From: Misgurnus anguillicaudatus | Lineage: Eukaryota > Chordata > Actinopteri > Cypriniformes > Cobitidae | Direction: 5' to 3' | Assembly: GCF_027580225.2 (NCBI RefSeq) | Contig: NW_027395277.1 | Span: forward strand, 1,054,001-1,118,000 | DNA: 64,000 nt | In this document: positions 54,313-64,000 of the stretch, piece after piece | Layout: each line of letters opens with the position of its first letter | Numbering within the stretch: the first letter of the stretch is position 1 | The notes under the pieces: model-generated | What the model was told of the DNA's origin: nothing | What the model saw: only the letters and a program-made list of their open reading frames with translations | The model's database searches: none | Position numbers and translations under genes: made by a program

Positions 54313-57300
54313 CTGTGATCAGATGGAAAAAAATGAATACAACCACAAATACATTATCATATCTTATACAAGCTAGGGTGAAAGTCATGAGGTCATCGCT
54401 TATCACCTGATACAGTCCGTCACCCCGCTGTAAGTGTCCTCATGACTACCTCGCGTTAGTGATTGTAACCTGGTCTTTATCACTGAAACAAACATACAGA
54501 TATATGTTTAAATAAAATGCATAATTAAATGCAATGCATGGTGGAATGAAACACAGTGCATTCTGGGATTGTTAAAGGGACACTCCACTTTTTTTTTAAA
54601 GATCAAGGACTTTGCTGCTGTTACATGGTTGCAGCAACCTAAAATAGTCCTTATAGTATCTTTCAATAGCAGGGGACTATTTTCGGGCAGTGCTTAATAT
54701 CACTACGCCTGCTGCAGCCATGTTACGGCAGCAAAGTTCTTGATTATTACGCCAGAATGAGAGTATAGTTCCTAACCATATCTGCCTAGAAAATCACAAC
54801 TTTTATTTTTCCGTCAGTCTTAGTACAACGATGTAACTACAGAAGTTTTAAATAGGAAAAATATCGAAACTCTGGTTATTTTTTTAGCGCGATGTTAATG
54901 GTCTAATCAGATTCAATGGATTGTGCTAAGCTATGCTAAAAGTGGTACCGCCAGACCCGGAGATCAGCTGAATGAATCCCAAAACGGACAAAATCAAATG
55001 TTTAATAATGAAGCTGGAAAATGAGCATATTTTCAAAAAAAGTGGAGTGTCCCTTTAATATTTGCCTCTATACAATGCCATTATGAAGCTAGGAAGAGCC
55101 AAAATATTTAAAAAATAACCCTAAAAAATAGTAAAAAAATGGCCTATTAAGATTTTGGAACGGTGTGTTAATAAAAAGCAAATGCACAGATACAATGAAC
55201 AGAAGAAAGGTTTACCATCTACAGGGTTGACAGCGACCGCAGCCGTGCTGCCTGCGATGCAGCCGGATATGAAAGATACATAGAAAGGGGCGGGGCCATC
55301 AGCTTCTTTTTTCCCCAAATTATTCAGATTGGCAAATAAAGGAAAATAAATCATGGAAAACGGGACGTCCCTGAAAAAAGAGAGGCAAGCTTTTAATCAG
55401 TCAAAGTTTAAGTTATTGATTCCACCATTGTTGGTCCTAACATTTCTAATATCCAACCAGATTGCAGGATTAGGGTCAATGTTTTGGTTTAAAGGCTTGT
55501 GTACAATTCTTATCAACCTGTTGTTTCCCTTTGATTTAAGATGGTTAGTAGGATTTATGTGGTTTGGTTCCAGGCAAAATCACTTCAACTGTGTTTCCAT
55601 ACCTGAGCAGTGTGGCTCCCAGGCCTTTGTAGAGACCGGCGATGCCTTTTTCCTTCAGTAAATCTCGGGTGATTTGCATAGCAGTTTGGGACTTCAACTC
55701 AACGGGACCACCAGCAGGGGTCACAGCCTGAGGCATGAGCTTCCTCTGAGCTGCTACACTCAATCACATTAAAAAACAACATAGATGCTGTGAAAATTAC
55801 ATAATCACTTGTCGACTCGTGTTTTAAAATAATAATTTTCTGTGAAGTCATTCTGTGACTTTTTTCCCATAAAAATTATTTAAAGGGGACATATCATGAA
55901 AATCTGACATGTTTAGGTGCTATAATTGGGTCCCAGTGCTTCTATCTACCAAAAAAATGTGAAAAGATCAACCCAGTAACTTAGTTTTGGTTCACCATTC
56001 TCTGCGAGCATGTGAAAAAATATGTTGAAATTCAATACATTGAAATTTGGCTCCCCTTGTGATGTCATAAGGGGATAATCTGCACTATCCTACAAAGTGG
56101 AAATTTTAACATATAATTAATTATCTGTATGGTATTTTGAGTTAGAACTTCACATATATACTCTGGGGACACCAAAGATTTATTTGACATCTTAAAAAAT
56201 AAAATGAATATTTAATTTGGTATTTAGCCGTGTGATAATCTTAATATAATAATAGAGATTATTATTGATAAAAACAAGAAGGGAATCGAGGCCCCCTTAT
56301 GGAATAGGCTCCCACTTTATATTAGATCGGCTTCCTCCTTGTCTGAGTTCAAATCGTGTCTCAGTCAAAACACATTTTTTCTGAGCTGCCTTTGATTAGA
56401 TTGACTATTATTGTTTCGACTTTTCTTAAAAGATAAAATAGACTTTTGTGCTTCTCTGTCTTATGTTTTTATTGTGTATTTATCTGTTTTTTAAATCTGT
56501 GCAGTCCTTTTTAAAATGTGCTATAGAAATAAATTGAACTGAATTACAGTTAAAGCATCAGTGTGGCCACAAGGGGGCGGTGTTTAACAATGACACGCTT
56601 ATCATTTCCTTCCTCTTCAGAAATGTCTAGATCAGGGGTTTTCAAACTTTTTTCTCAGACCTTTACATAAATTATTTACTTGAAGTACCCCCTGAGGTTT
56701 TAAGTAAATATTTCAATAATTTAATAGCACATTTGTATATTTAACTTTTATTTATTTTTATCAATTTTACGTTTTTATGTCAGTATAGTATTTAAGTTAT
56801 TGTTATTATTTCACAGAAAAAAATTAAAGGCCGTATTTACTTAAAAATATAGTGCATAATTTTTGCATCCGTTTTTTAAGTAAATATAACATGCAATTTT
56901 AAGCAATTTATGCAAAGTGAATTTTTTTTAAGAAAATCCAGCATATTATTTTTTACAGTGTACTCCTGGTCTAGATTCTTACCAATCCTTCCAGCATCTT
57001 GCAGCTGAATCTTCAGCATCTCCATTGGCGTTGTAACAATGACCTACAATGCAAAATAAGGAAACGGGGAGATTTAGGAAACATACAAGCAGATTTAAAG
57101 GGCCACGCACGTGATTAACTCTTACATCAAAGTTTTGACCCTTACAGCTGCTGCTAGACTTCAGTCTGACTGAGTTGTGGTTTTAACTGGTTAAACTGGT
57201 TTTAAAAAAACTCTTTAGATCCTTACATGCTGGTTTTATCCTTCAACTAGCTGTAGTGTACACTGCAAAAAATGACTTAAAAATGACTCTTACCTAGTAT

Positions 57301-60237
57301 TTTTGTAAAAATATAAAAAAATTCTTAAATTAAGATGTATTGATGAGCAAAATGACCTAAGAAAATAAGTCTAGTTTTTAGACAAGAAAATATACAATTT
57401 AAGCGAATTTGTGCTTAAAACAAGCAAAAAAAATCTGCCAATGGAATAAGAAAAATTTTCTTGAATTAAGTGTTTATTTTACTTATTTTGAGAAAAAAAT
57501 TCTTATTCCATTGGCAGATTTTTTTGCTTGTTTTAAGCACTAATTTACTTATAGTTTATATTTTTTGTCATTTTGCTCATCAAGAAAATACATCTTAATT
57601 TAAGGATTTTTAGATATTTTTACTGGAAACAAGACAAAAATACTAAGTAAGAAAGTCTGATTTTCAAGAAAAAAAATTCTTAGTATTGTTGTCTTGTTTT
57701 CAATAAAAAAATCTAAAAATTCTTAAATTAAGATGTATTGATGAGCAAAATGACCTAAGAAAATAAGTCTAGTTTTTAGACAAGAAAATATACAATTTAA
57801 GCGAATTTGTGCTTAAAACAAGCAAAAAAAATCTGCCAATGGAATAAGAAAAATTTTCTTGAATTAAGTGTTTATTTTACTTATTTTGAGAAAAAAATTC
57901 TTATTCCATTGGCAGATTTTTTTGCTTGTTTTAAGCACTAATTTACTTATAGTTTATATTTTTTGTCATTTTGCTCATCAAGAAAATACATCTTAATTTA
58001 AGGATTTTTAGATATTTTTACTGGAAACAAGACAAAAATACTAAGTAAGAAAGTCTGATTTTCAAGAAAAAAAATTCTTAGTATTGTTGTCTTGTTTTCA
58101 ATAAAAAAATCTAAAAATTCTTAAATTAAGATGCTTTTTCTTGATGAGCAAAATGACCTAGGAAAATACGTCTAGTTTTTAGACAAATATAAATTTTAAC
58201 TAAATTAGTGCTTAAAACAAGCAAAAAAAATCTGAAAATGGGGTAAGCTAATTTTTCTTGAATTTTTCTTGAATTTAATGTTTAAGAAAAATGCTCAAGA
58301 TTTTTTGCTTGTTTTATGTTCAAAATCACTTAAATTTGATATTTTTGGTCTAAAAGGTCTTATTTTCTTGTGTTGTTTTGCTCATCAAGTAAAGCATCTA
58401 AATGTAAGAATTTTTAGATATTTTTACTGAAAACAAGATCAAAATACTAAGAATTTTTTTCTTGAAAATCGTGTATTTGAAATATTTCAGTTCATAAAGC
58501 TGGTTAATAAACTGTATTGCTTTGCTCAAATTAATGATCCAAAGAAAACAATGCTTTATTTTATTTTATTTTTGGCACTGAAATAAAATAGCTGTTAATA
58601 GAAATAAACACAAAATTATTTAGTTACTGTATTTTTAATGTCACAACCGAGTTGATCTTTAAAAACATTTCTAATCCTCCTGCAGTTGAATGTGTTTATG
58701 GCAGATGTATTCAGGTGTGTATAATGTGAATGTTTAATGGCTGTGTGTGTGTTTGTACGGTTAATGCATTTCTGTGTTGTCTCCCAGGCCATTAAAGACA
58801 ATTATCTGTCTGTGTGTGTATTCAAGTCTACGTGTGTGCGTGTGCACAAGTGAAGGAAATAATAGTGATGACAATAAATAAAATCTAATAATGGATGCTC
58901 AAATATCAGATCTATTTCAGATAGTGTGTGTGTGTGTGTGTGTGTGCGCACATATATAGTCTACTGTGTACTGTGCACGCTAAATACACGATCACAGTGA
59001 TTTCATGCGTCGTCGTGTTTTGAAATGTGTCAAAGTACGCAGGTCATTGTGCGTCACCTACACTTGTGTATTTGGGTAAAGTACACTTGTGGCCTTCAAA
59101 GGAAATACATACAAAGTTTGACGTATATACTGACCTGACACGTACCCGCGCCACAACCGGCCAGCATCTCTCGCAGCAGAGTGAGTTTCTGTCTAAAGAG
59201 AGAACGACAGCTCGATTTCTCATGATCACAAACACAAACACTGAGGGCGGTTAATAATTCACACTATGACTGGGCAGCCGTGGTCAATAATTCACTGGGT
59301 TCGGTCGTCATGGAGACGCAGGTGGTCGGGGAATCTTGGAGACATCTGAGCAGGGAATTGTGGGTATTGTCTTTGTGCACGAGCTCCTATTTAATATTAA
59401 TGACTGAAGTGTTACGCAATGTAATACAGTACCATGAGCTGAATTGAATGAGATGATTGACAGTGTAGGTATGTGGCTATACCGTGGTACACTTGCGGTG
59501 TGAAGCTGTAATACTACTGTATAACATTTAAAAAAGCATATTTTTGTGGTACAATCCTTAAGATACCATGTTAGTAGTACTGTCGAAATGATACCTTGAT
59601 ACCATATTCATCCCATGTTACTTAAATTAAGGTACTTTCAATATTATTACCATAACACCATGGTACTGTATATTTTAATGGTTACACCTTTAACCAGAAT
59701 GTTACTGTAACCCGACATATTTCACACAGAAGTGGGAAATATGAAGCGTGTGTGTCTGTGAACGGGAATGAAAGCAACAAGATGATGCATCAGCATCGCC
59801 TAAATAAATGACTTATCATGTTTATACTGATTCATGCTCGTAATATGACTGTTTGCATGTCACTCACCCGTCCTTAGAGAGGTGAAATCTAAAGAAATCA
59901 TTCGCCGCCAACTTGATGGCTTTTTCCGGAGTGACGAGAGTTAAATTCACCGCAGCACCTGAGAAAGAAACAACATATAAATGATCAAACTTATGAAACT
60001 TATGATGTATTCATGCAAATTTGCAAGCAGCTTTAGATTTTCTTTTTAAAAAACATAATGGCCTGTTGTTTAATGTGTGCTCTAACATAGACCTGATGAG
60101 TTGTGGTACATGAGGCATGCTCGCGTCATTTACTAATAATTTCCTCTCTAAAAACTATACACTTACCTCTGTACATTCCAAAATATCCCTCCGACCGAAT
60201 GGTCTTAATAAGGCAGTCTGACCTGTGACACACAAAC

Positions 60238-60317
<80 letters not shown>

Positions 60318-63147
60318 CACATAAACTTAATCTGCAATATGATTTAAACATTTGGGATGCACCGATATATCGGCCGATAATCATTGCCAGCAAATACTAT
60401 CGCACGTCAGTCAATTGTTCAAAAACAGCCGTCGATCAGGGGAGAATAAATCCTGGCAATAAAAATGGGCACAAATTGACTTTTGTATCGGTATCTGCAC
60501 AAACATTTTGTGTCGTATCAGCACAATTTTGTATCAGTACCAGCAAAGAAATCGGTATTGACAATTTTGTATCGTTACATGAACAGGAATTTTGTATCCG
60601 TATCGGCACAAAAATTTTGCGTTGTATCAGCACACTTTTGTATCGGTACCAGCAAACAATCTGTATCGACAAATACATTTTGTATCAGTATATGCACAGG
60701 AATTTTTGTATCGGCACAATTTTGTAATGGTGCCAGCAAAGAAATTGGTATTGACAAAGAAATTTTGTATTGTTATATAAACAGGAATTTTGTATCCGTA
60801 TCGACACAAACATTTTGTGTTGTATCACCGCACTTTTGTATCGGTACCAGCAAAGAATCTGTATCGACAAAGAAATATTTTATCGGTATATGAACTGGAA
60901 TTTTGTATCGGTATACGCAAAGGAATTTTTGTATCCGTATCGACACAATTTTGTATTGGTATATATAAAGGCATTTTTGTGGCGGTATCGGTACAATTTT
61001 GTATCGGTACCAGCAAAGAATCTGTATCGACAAAGAAATGATGTGTCGGTAAATGCACAGGAACTTTGTATCCATATCGGCACAATTTTGTAACAGTACC
61101 AGCAAAAAAAAATCGGTATTGACAAAGAATTTTTGTTGCATTATATGGACAGGAATTTGGTATCTGTATCGGCACAAATATCTAGTTTCGTATCAGCACA
61201 ATTTTGTATTAGTACCAGCAAAGAAATTGGTATTGACAAAGAAATTTTGTATTGTTATATAAACAGGAATTTTGTATCCGTATCGACACAAAAATGTTGT
61301 GTTGTATCAGCGCACTTTTGTATCTGTAACAGCAAAGAATCTGTATCGACAAAGAAATTTTGTATCAGTAGATGAACTGGAATTTTGTATCGGTAAATGC
61401 AAAGGAATTTTTGTATCGGCACAATTTTGTAACAGTACCAGCAAAAAAACGGTATTGACAAAGAATTTTTGTTGCAGTATATGGACAGGAATTTGGTATC
61501 CGTATCGGCACAAATATCTAGTTTCGTATCAGCACAATTTTGTATCAGTACCAGCAAAGAAATTGGTATTAACAAAGAAATTTTGTATTGTGATATAAAC
61601 AGGAATTTTGTATCCTTATCAACACAAACATTTTGTGTTGTATCAGTACCAGCAAAGAATCCGTTTCGACAAAGAAATATTTTATAGGTATATAAACTGG
61701 AATTTTGTATCGGTATATGCAAAGGGATTTTTTTGTATTGGTATCAGCACAGTTTTGTATCGGTACCAGCAAAGACTCTGTATCGACAAAGAAATTATTT
61801 AACGGTATATGCACAGGAACTTTGTATCGCTATCGGCACAATTTTGTAACAGTACCAGCAAAGAAATCGCTATTGACAAATAATTTTTGTTGCAGTATAT
61901 GGACAGGAATTTGGTATCGGTATCGCACAAATATCTAGTGTCGTATCAGCACAATTTTTATCAGTACCAGCAAAGAAATCAGTATTGACAAAGAAATTTT
62001 GTATCGGTATATGAACAGGAATTTTGTATACGTACCGGCACAAAGAATTTGCATTGTATCAGCGCACTTTTGTATCGGTACCAGCAAAGAATCTGTACCG
62101 ACGAAGAAATATTTTACCGGTATAGGACTGGAATTTTGTAACGGTATATGCAAAGGAATTTTTGTATCGGTACAATTTTGTATCGGTACCAGCAAAGAAT
62201 CTGTATAGACAAAGAAATGATGTATCGGTACATGCACAGGAACTTTGTATTGGTATCGGCACAAATTTGTAACAGTACCAGCAAAGAAATCGGTATTGAC
62301 AAAGTATTTTTGTTGCAGTATATGGACAGGAATTTGGTATCAGTATCGGCACAAATATCTAGTGTCGTATCAACACAATTTTGTATCAGTACCAGCAAAG
62401 AAATCGTATCGAAAAAAAAAAAGATGTATCGGTATATGGACAGGAATTTTGTATCCGTATTGGCACAATTATGTAACAGTACCAGCAAAGAGCACTTCTG
62501 TATGGGCACCAGCAAAGAATCTGTTTTGACAATATGTACTGGAATTTTGTATCGGTATATGCAAAGGAATTTTTGTATTGGTATCGGCACAATTTTGTAT
62601 CAGTACCAGCAAAGAAATCGGTATTGACAAAGAAATTTTTTATTTGTATATGAACAGGAATTTTGTATCCGTATCGGCACAAAATTTTTGCGTTGTATCA
62701 AAATTATAAAATACTGCCTTTGCAATTCACAACCATTTTATTAGTTTGAATTGTGGTTACTTGTCCCACCCCTAACCGCCACAGACATTTTGTATCGTAT
62801 CAACGCATGAATTTTTCCCAGTATCAGCACAGGAATTTTCGGTGGCATCCCTAATTTAAACAGATCTGTGTTTACACTCACATGCTGGTATATAGTCGTG
62901 ATCCATTCTGCTGGTTCTGAAGTCGAGTCTTGGCCAGATCGATGGGAAACACGCAGGTAACGCCGATCAGTCCCGCCACGCCTCCGTTTATTAGCTTGGC
63001 AGGCAAACTGAAGCGAAGAATGAGAGGTGATGAGACATTAAAGAGACAATAACAGTCTATAGTGTTACGTTAGCACAGTTAATATTTGCATCAACAAGCA
63101 ATTCAAATGTGATTTTAACAAATGAACCTGATCTGTTTGTCAGCCAT
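54159..63147 (-). CDS. slc25a22: Mitochondrial glutamate carrier (GC1-type), complete coding region in ten exons
   Basis: Coding exons, in transcript order, are 63147-63128, 63007-62882, 60222-60167, 59958-59868, 59192-59135, 57043-56983, 55753-55603, 55370-55216, 54482-54407 and 54312-54159. All introns are GT-AG and all phases join, giving 948 nt (315 residues plus TAA). The protein starts MADKQIS and has the tripartite mitochondrial carrier fold. The three PX[DE]XX[KR] signatures are P28-I-D-L-A-K33, P123-M-E-M-L-K128 and P237-V-D-V-I-K242. Family knowledge: SLC25A22 moves glutamate with a proton across the inner mitochondrial membrane. The paralogue SLC25A18 is the main alternative, but the N-terminus, the YTSMSDCLIK stretch and the [10 protein letters not shown] stretch resemble SLC25A22 more. 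The length is close to that family's usual 315-323 residues. Only the last ten or so residues are unfamiliar. No frameshift or internal stop is seen, so I infer a functional gene. Upstream non-coding exons and the promoter were not found. Confidence 0.96.
54407..54482 (-). CDS. slc25a22: slc25a22 coding exon 9
   Basis: Completes the third signature (VIKTRLQSL) and encodes the repeat-3 matrix loop ([10 protein letters not shown]). It follows a TTTGTTTCAG acceptor, and both ends are in phase with exons 8 and 10. Confidence 0.95.
54572..55058. mobile_element. TTAA-flanked MITE in slc25a22 intron 8
   Basis: TTAAAGGGACACTCCACTTT at the left and AAAGTGGAGTGTCCCTTTAA at the right are perfect inverted ends. 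Two CAGCAAAG/CTTTGCTGC words mirror inside. Confidence 0.85.
55216..55370 (-). CDS. slc25a22: slc25a22 coding exon 8
   Basis: Encodes Arg188 to the first base of Val240. It covers helix 4 ([16 protein letters not shown]) and helix 5 ([19 protein letters not shown]), ending in NPVD, the start of the third signature. The donor GTAAAC is acceptable but weaker than the others. Confidence 0.96.
55603..55753 (-). CDS. slc25a22: slc25a22 coding exon 7
   Basis: Encodes Ala138 to Arg188. It holds the variable matrix loop ([16 protein letters not shown]) and the repeat-2 stretch [15 protein letters not shown] that leads into transmembrane helix 4. The acceptor is GAGTGTAG and the donor is GTATGG. Confidence 0.96.
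55878..56130. mobile_element. Partial AGGGGACATATCATG element, intron 6
   Basis: The left terminus AAAGGGGACATATCATGAAA is intact and the interior contains TCCCAGTGCTTCTA. The right end is lost. Confidence 0.55.
56281..56545 (+). mobile_element. LINE 3' end in slc25a22 intron 6
   Basis: The frame ending at TGA 56395 encodes [20 protein letters not shown], the C-terminal signature of L2/CR1-type reverse-transcriptase ORFs (W-x-x-LP then IR-S). It is followed by an AT-rich tail ending AAATAAATTGAACTGAATT. It is 5'-truncated and antisense to the host gene. Confidence 0.75.
56567..56582 (+). promoter_or_regulatory. CTCF-like motif in slc25a22 intron 6
   Basis: CCACAAGGGGGCGGTG matches the CTCF core closely and lies just after the LINE tail. 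Confidence 0.5.
56983..57043 (-). CDS. slc25a22: slc25a22 coding exon 6
   Basis: Encodes Val118 to Ile137 and carries the second carrier signature (PMEMLK) followed by IQLQDAG. The acceptor is TTGCATTGTAG and the donor is GTAAGAA. Confidence 0.96.
57261..58469. mobile_element. CACTGCAAAAAATGA-type foldback enlarged by tandem duplication, intron 5
   Basis: The left end is CACTGCAAAAAATGAC. Arms with TCTGCCAATGGAATAAG and its inverse are present three times over. It contains the exact 398-bp duplication 57321-57718 / 57719-58116. Confidence 0.75.
57321..58116. repeat. Exact 398-bp tandem duplication
   Basis: Reading both copies side by side I found no difference: 57321-57718 equals 57719-58116. 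The next unit begins at 58117 and then diverges. Confidence 0.85.
59135..59192 (-). CDS. slc25a22: slc25a22 coding exon 5
   Basis: Encodes Gly98 to Gln117, including [12 protein letters not shown], the start of transmembrane helix 3. The donor is CAG|GTCAGT and the exon ends in phase 0. A reading frame in another frame of the same segment is spurious. Confidence 0.95.
59868..59958 (-). CDS. slc25a22: slc25a22 coding exon 4
   Basis: Encodes Gly68 to Gly98, including [20 protein letters not shown], which is transmembrane helix 2 of the carrier. The acceptor is strong (TTTCTTTCTCAG) and the donor is GTGAGTG. Confidence 0.96.
60167..60222 (-). CDS. slc25a22: slc25a22 coding exon 3
   Basis: Encodes Met49 to Gly68, with the matrix-loop stretch [10 protein letters not shown] typical of carrier repeat 1. 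The donor is GTAAGTG. The acceptor is GTGTGTCACAG, and only a few bases further upstream the intron becomes a long TA microsatellite, so the usual branch and pyrimidine region is reduced. Confidence 0.95.
60240..60316. repeat. TA microsatellite abutting slc25a22 exon 3 acceptor
   Basis: About 36 TA units with one interruption. They end roughly 18 bp upstream (in transcript sense) of the exon 3 acceptor. Confidence 0.97.
60351..62854. mobile_element. hAT-like element expanded by an internal minisatellite, intron 2
   Basis: Ends are TTTGGGATGCACCG and CGGTGGCATCCCTAA. The flanks TTTAAACA (60343-60350 and 62855-62862) are a perfect 8-bp duplication. Nearly all of the 2504-bp interior is an array of TTTTGTATCGGTA-like subunits. 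A short unique stretch remains at about 62700-62790. Confidence 0.85.
60481..62700. repeat. TTTTGTATCGGTA minisatellite, ~109-bp cycle
   Basis: At the left end TTTTGT starts fall at 60481, 60507, 60527, 60565, 60590, 60616 and 60636 (steps 26, 20, 38, 25, 26, 20). This gives a four-subunit cycle of 109 bp. Larger shared blocks recur at offsets of 482 and 336 bp (60741, 61223, 61559). Frames of up to 159 codons through it are artefacts. Confidence 0.9.
62882..63007 (-). CDS. slc25a22: slc25a22 coding exon 2
   Basis: Encodes residues 7-49, including transmembrane helix 1 with its GG-AG small-residue motif and the first carrier signature (PIDLAK). A pyrimidine-rich acceptor precedes it and a GTGAGTG donor follows. 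It ends in phase 2 within Met49. Confidence 0.96.
63128..63147 (-). CDS. slc25a22: slc25a22 coding exon 1
   Basis: Twenty bases encode MADKQI plus the first two bases of a Ser codon, followed by a GTTCAT donor. The start matches the conserved N-terminus of the family and joins exon 2 in phase across a 120-bp intron. A possible acceptor (CTTCAG) sits a few bases upstream of the ATG, so the 5' UTR may begin in an earlier non-coding exon. Confidence 0.9.
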
Positions 63148-63959
63148 TTATCTGGACCCCTGAAGTTCTTCAGTGTGTGCTTGTGTGTTGATTTCTCCCA
63201 GACTTGGATTTGGGATCTTTACCCGCCTCTGCTACACAAACATACATAGAAAGAGAATGAGAGAGTTGGACGTGTTCGGGATCAGAAGGTGCGAGATCTT
63301 CATATTTGTCTCTAGAAATTCTACTCAAGGTCCTTCTGCAGAACTGAAGTCAATTGTATTTAACCGCAATACATTTTACTATCTGCATTTCTGTGTGAAA
63401 CATGACATTCAATAAAGAGAAAACTGCCCCCAAATCTACAGTAATTGAATTTTATTGTAAACACACCGAGAGAGAGAGGGGGGGGGGCTGAATGTTTTTT
63501 GGGGTATAATAAGAGACAGATTGTCTGTATGTGTTTTTCGCATGTGGAATTTGAAATGACCTGAAGACAGTAACAGTCTCTCTCTTTCTCCTCCCCTCCA
63601 TTCAGCCAATCAGCTCTCTCTCTCTGGCTTTAGCCCCGCCCATCTCTCATCAGCCCTCCACTGACATGTTTCCTGTTCCTGTGATTTCTGCTGACTACAA
63701 ATCTCTGCTGTGTTTCCACATTTACAGTCATGTTCAAAAGTTTAGAAACACTTGACTGAAATGTTTCTTATGATTAAAAACGTTTCCTTTTGAAGGAATA
63801 TTTGTAATAACTTTTTGGAGACAAAAATACTTTTGTACCAACATATTAATTTCTTTCATTAGAAAAGTTATTTTTCGTTTGAACAAATATTTTATTAATT
63901 TGGACCAAAAAATGAAATAGATTTGAACTCCAATAAAGTTTTAAAAGATCTCAACCTTA
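63148..63959. other. 5' flank of slc25a22 start codon
   Basis: No CpG island, TATA box or clear first exon is visible, so the promoter may lie beyond 64000. A fragment starting CATGTTCAAAAGTTTAGAAAC near 63731 is a common fish repeat phrase. Confidence 0.4.
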
Positions 63960-64000
63960 AAGGGATAGTTCACCCAAAAATGAAAATTCTGTCATCATTT
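63958..64000. mobile_element. Left end of a TTAA-type MITE cut by the window edge
   Basis: TTAAAGGGATAGTTCACCC is the terminus of one of the commonest cyprinid MITEs. A related internal phrase (TTCTGTCATCATTTACTCA) occurs alone at about 40610. Confidence 0.65.

Noticed and set aside
60436..62682. Many overlapping frames of 60-159 codons on both strands
   Set aside because: By-products of the TTTTGTATCGGTA minisatellite in slc25a22 intron 2. All frames mirror the repeat period.
54159..63147. Assignment as slc25a18 rather than slc25a22
   Set aside because: The MADKQIS start, the YTSMSDCLIK loop and the [10 protein letters not shown] stretch fit the SLC25A22 pattern better. Orthology should still be settled by a tree and synteny.

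Overview
This is vertebrate nuclear DNA, most likely from a cyprinid-type teleost. It has one intron-rich gene with canonical GT-AG introns, a very high density of short non-autonomous DNA transposons typical of carp and zebrafish relatives, and kilobase-long simple-sequence arrays. No bacterial or viral gene organisation is seen. Family names for transposons rest on ends, target-site duplications (TSDs) and remembered resemblance, not on a database search.

The one gene that can be read with confidence is slc25a22, the mitochondrial glutamate carrier, on the minus strand. All ten coding exons could be assembled by hand between 63147 (ATG) and 54159 (TAA). Every splice phase fits, giving a 948-nt CDS and a 315-residue protein with three carrier signature motifs. 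Its introns are crowded with mobile DNA: a TTAA-flanked element in intron 8, a LINE 3' end in intron 6, a perfect 398-bp tandem duplication in intron 5, and in intron 2 a 2.5-kb hAT-like element whose interior has become a tandem array. The 3' flank (about 47.7-54.2 kb) holds candidate poly(A) signals but no second gene.

The left part (1-38 kb) contains no gene I can support. It is a mosaic of miniature elements, often nested: a four-level nest at 8.2-10.8 kb, and a hAT inside a foldback at 28.2-29.8 kb. A PIF/Harbinger-like element at 11.5-12.7 kb carries a relic reading frame. Between 15.8 and 27.6 kb lies a run of satellite-like arrays: a 164-bp minisatellite, a 2.5-kb GATA/GACA array, and about 4.6 kb of DNA that is almost pure purine on the plus strand.

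Around 38.3-40.5 kb the sequence becomes CpG-rich and non-repetitive. It holds a CRE palindrome between two outward-facing splice donors, and a minus-strand ATG followed by 37 coding bases and a strong donor. This looks like the promoter zone of another gene whose remaining exons I could not find. From 40.9 to 46.4 kb nested transposons resume. At 52.4-53.4 kb there is a CpG-rich duplicated element.

Most of the long reading frames in the window are artefacts of simple repeats (Tyr-Ile, Leu-Ser-Ser-Pro or Cys-Leu-Ser-Val polymers) and were not annotated.
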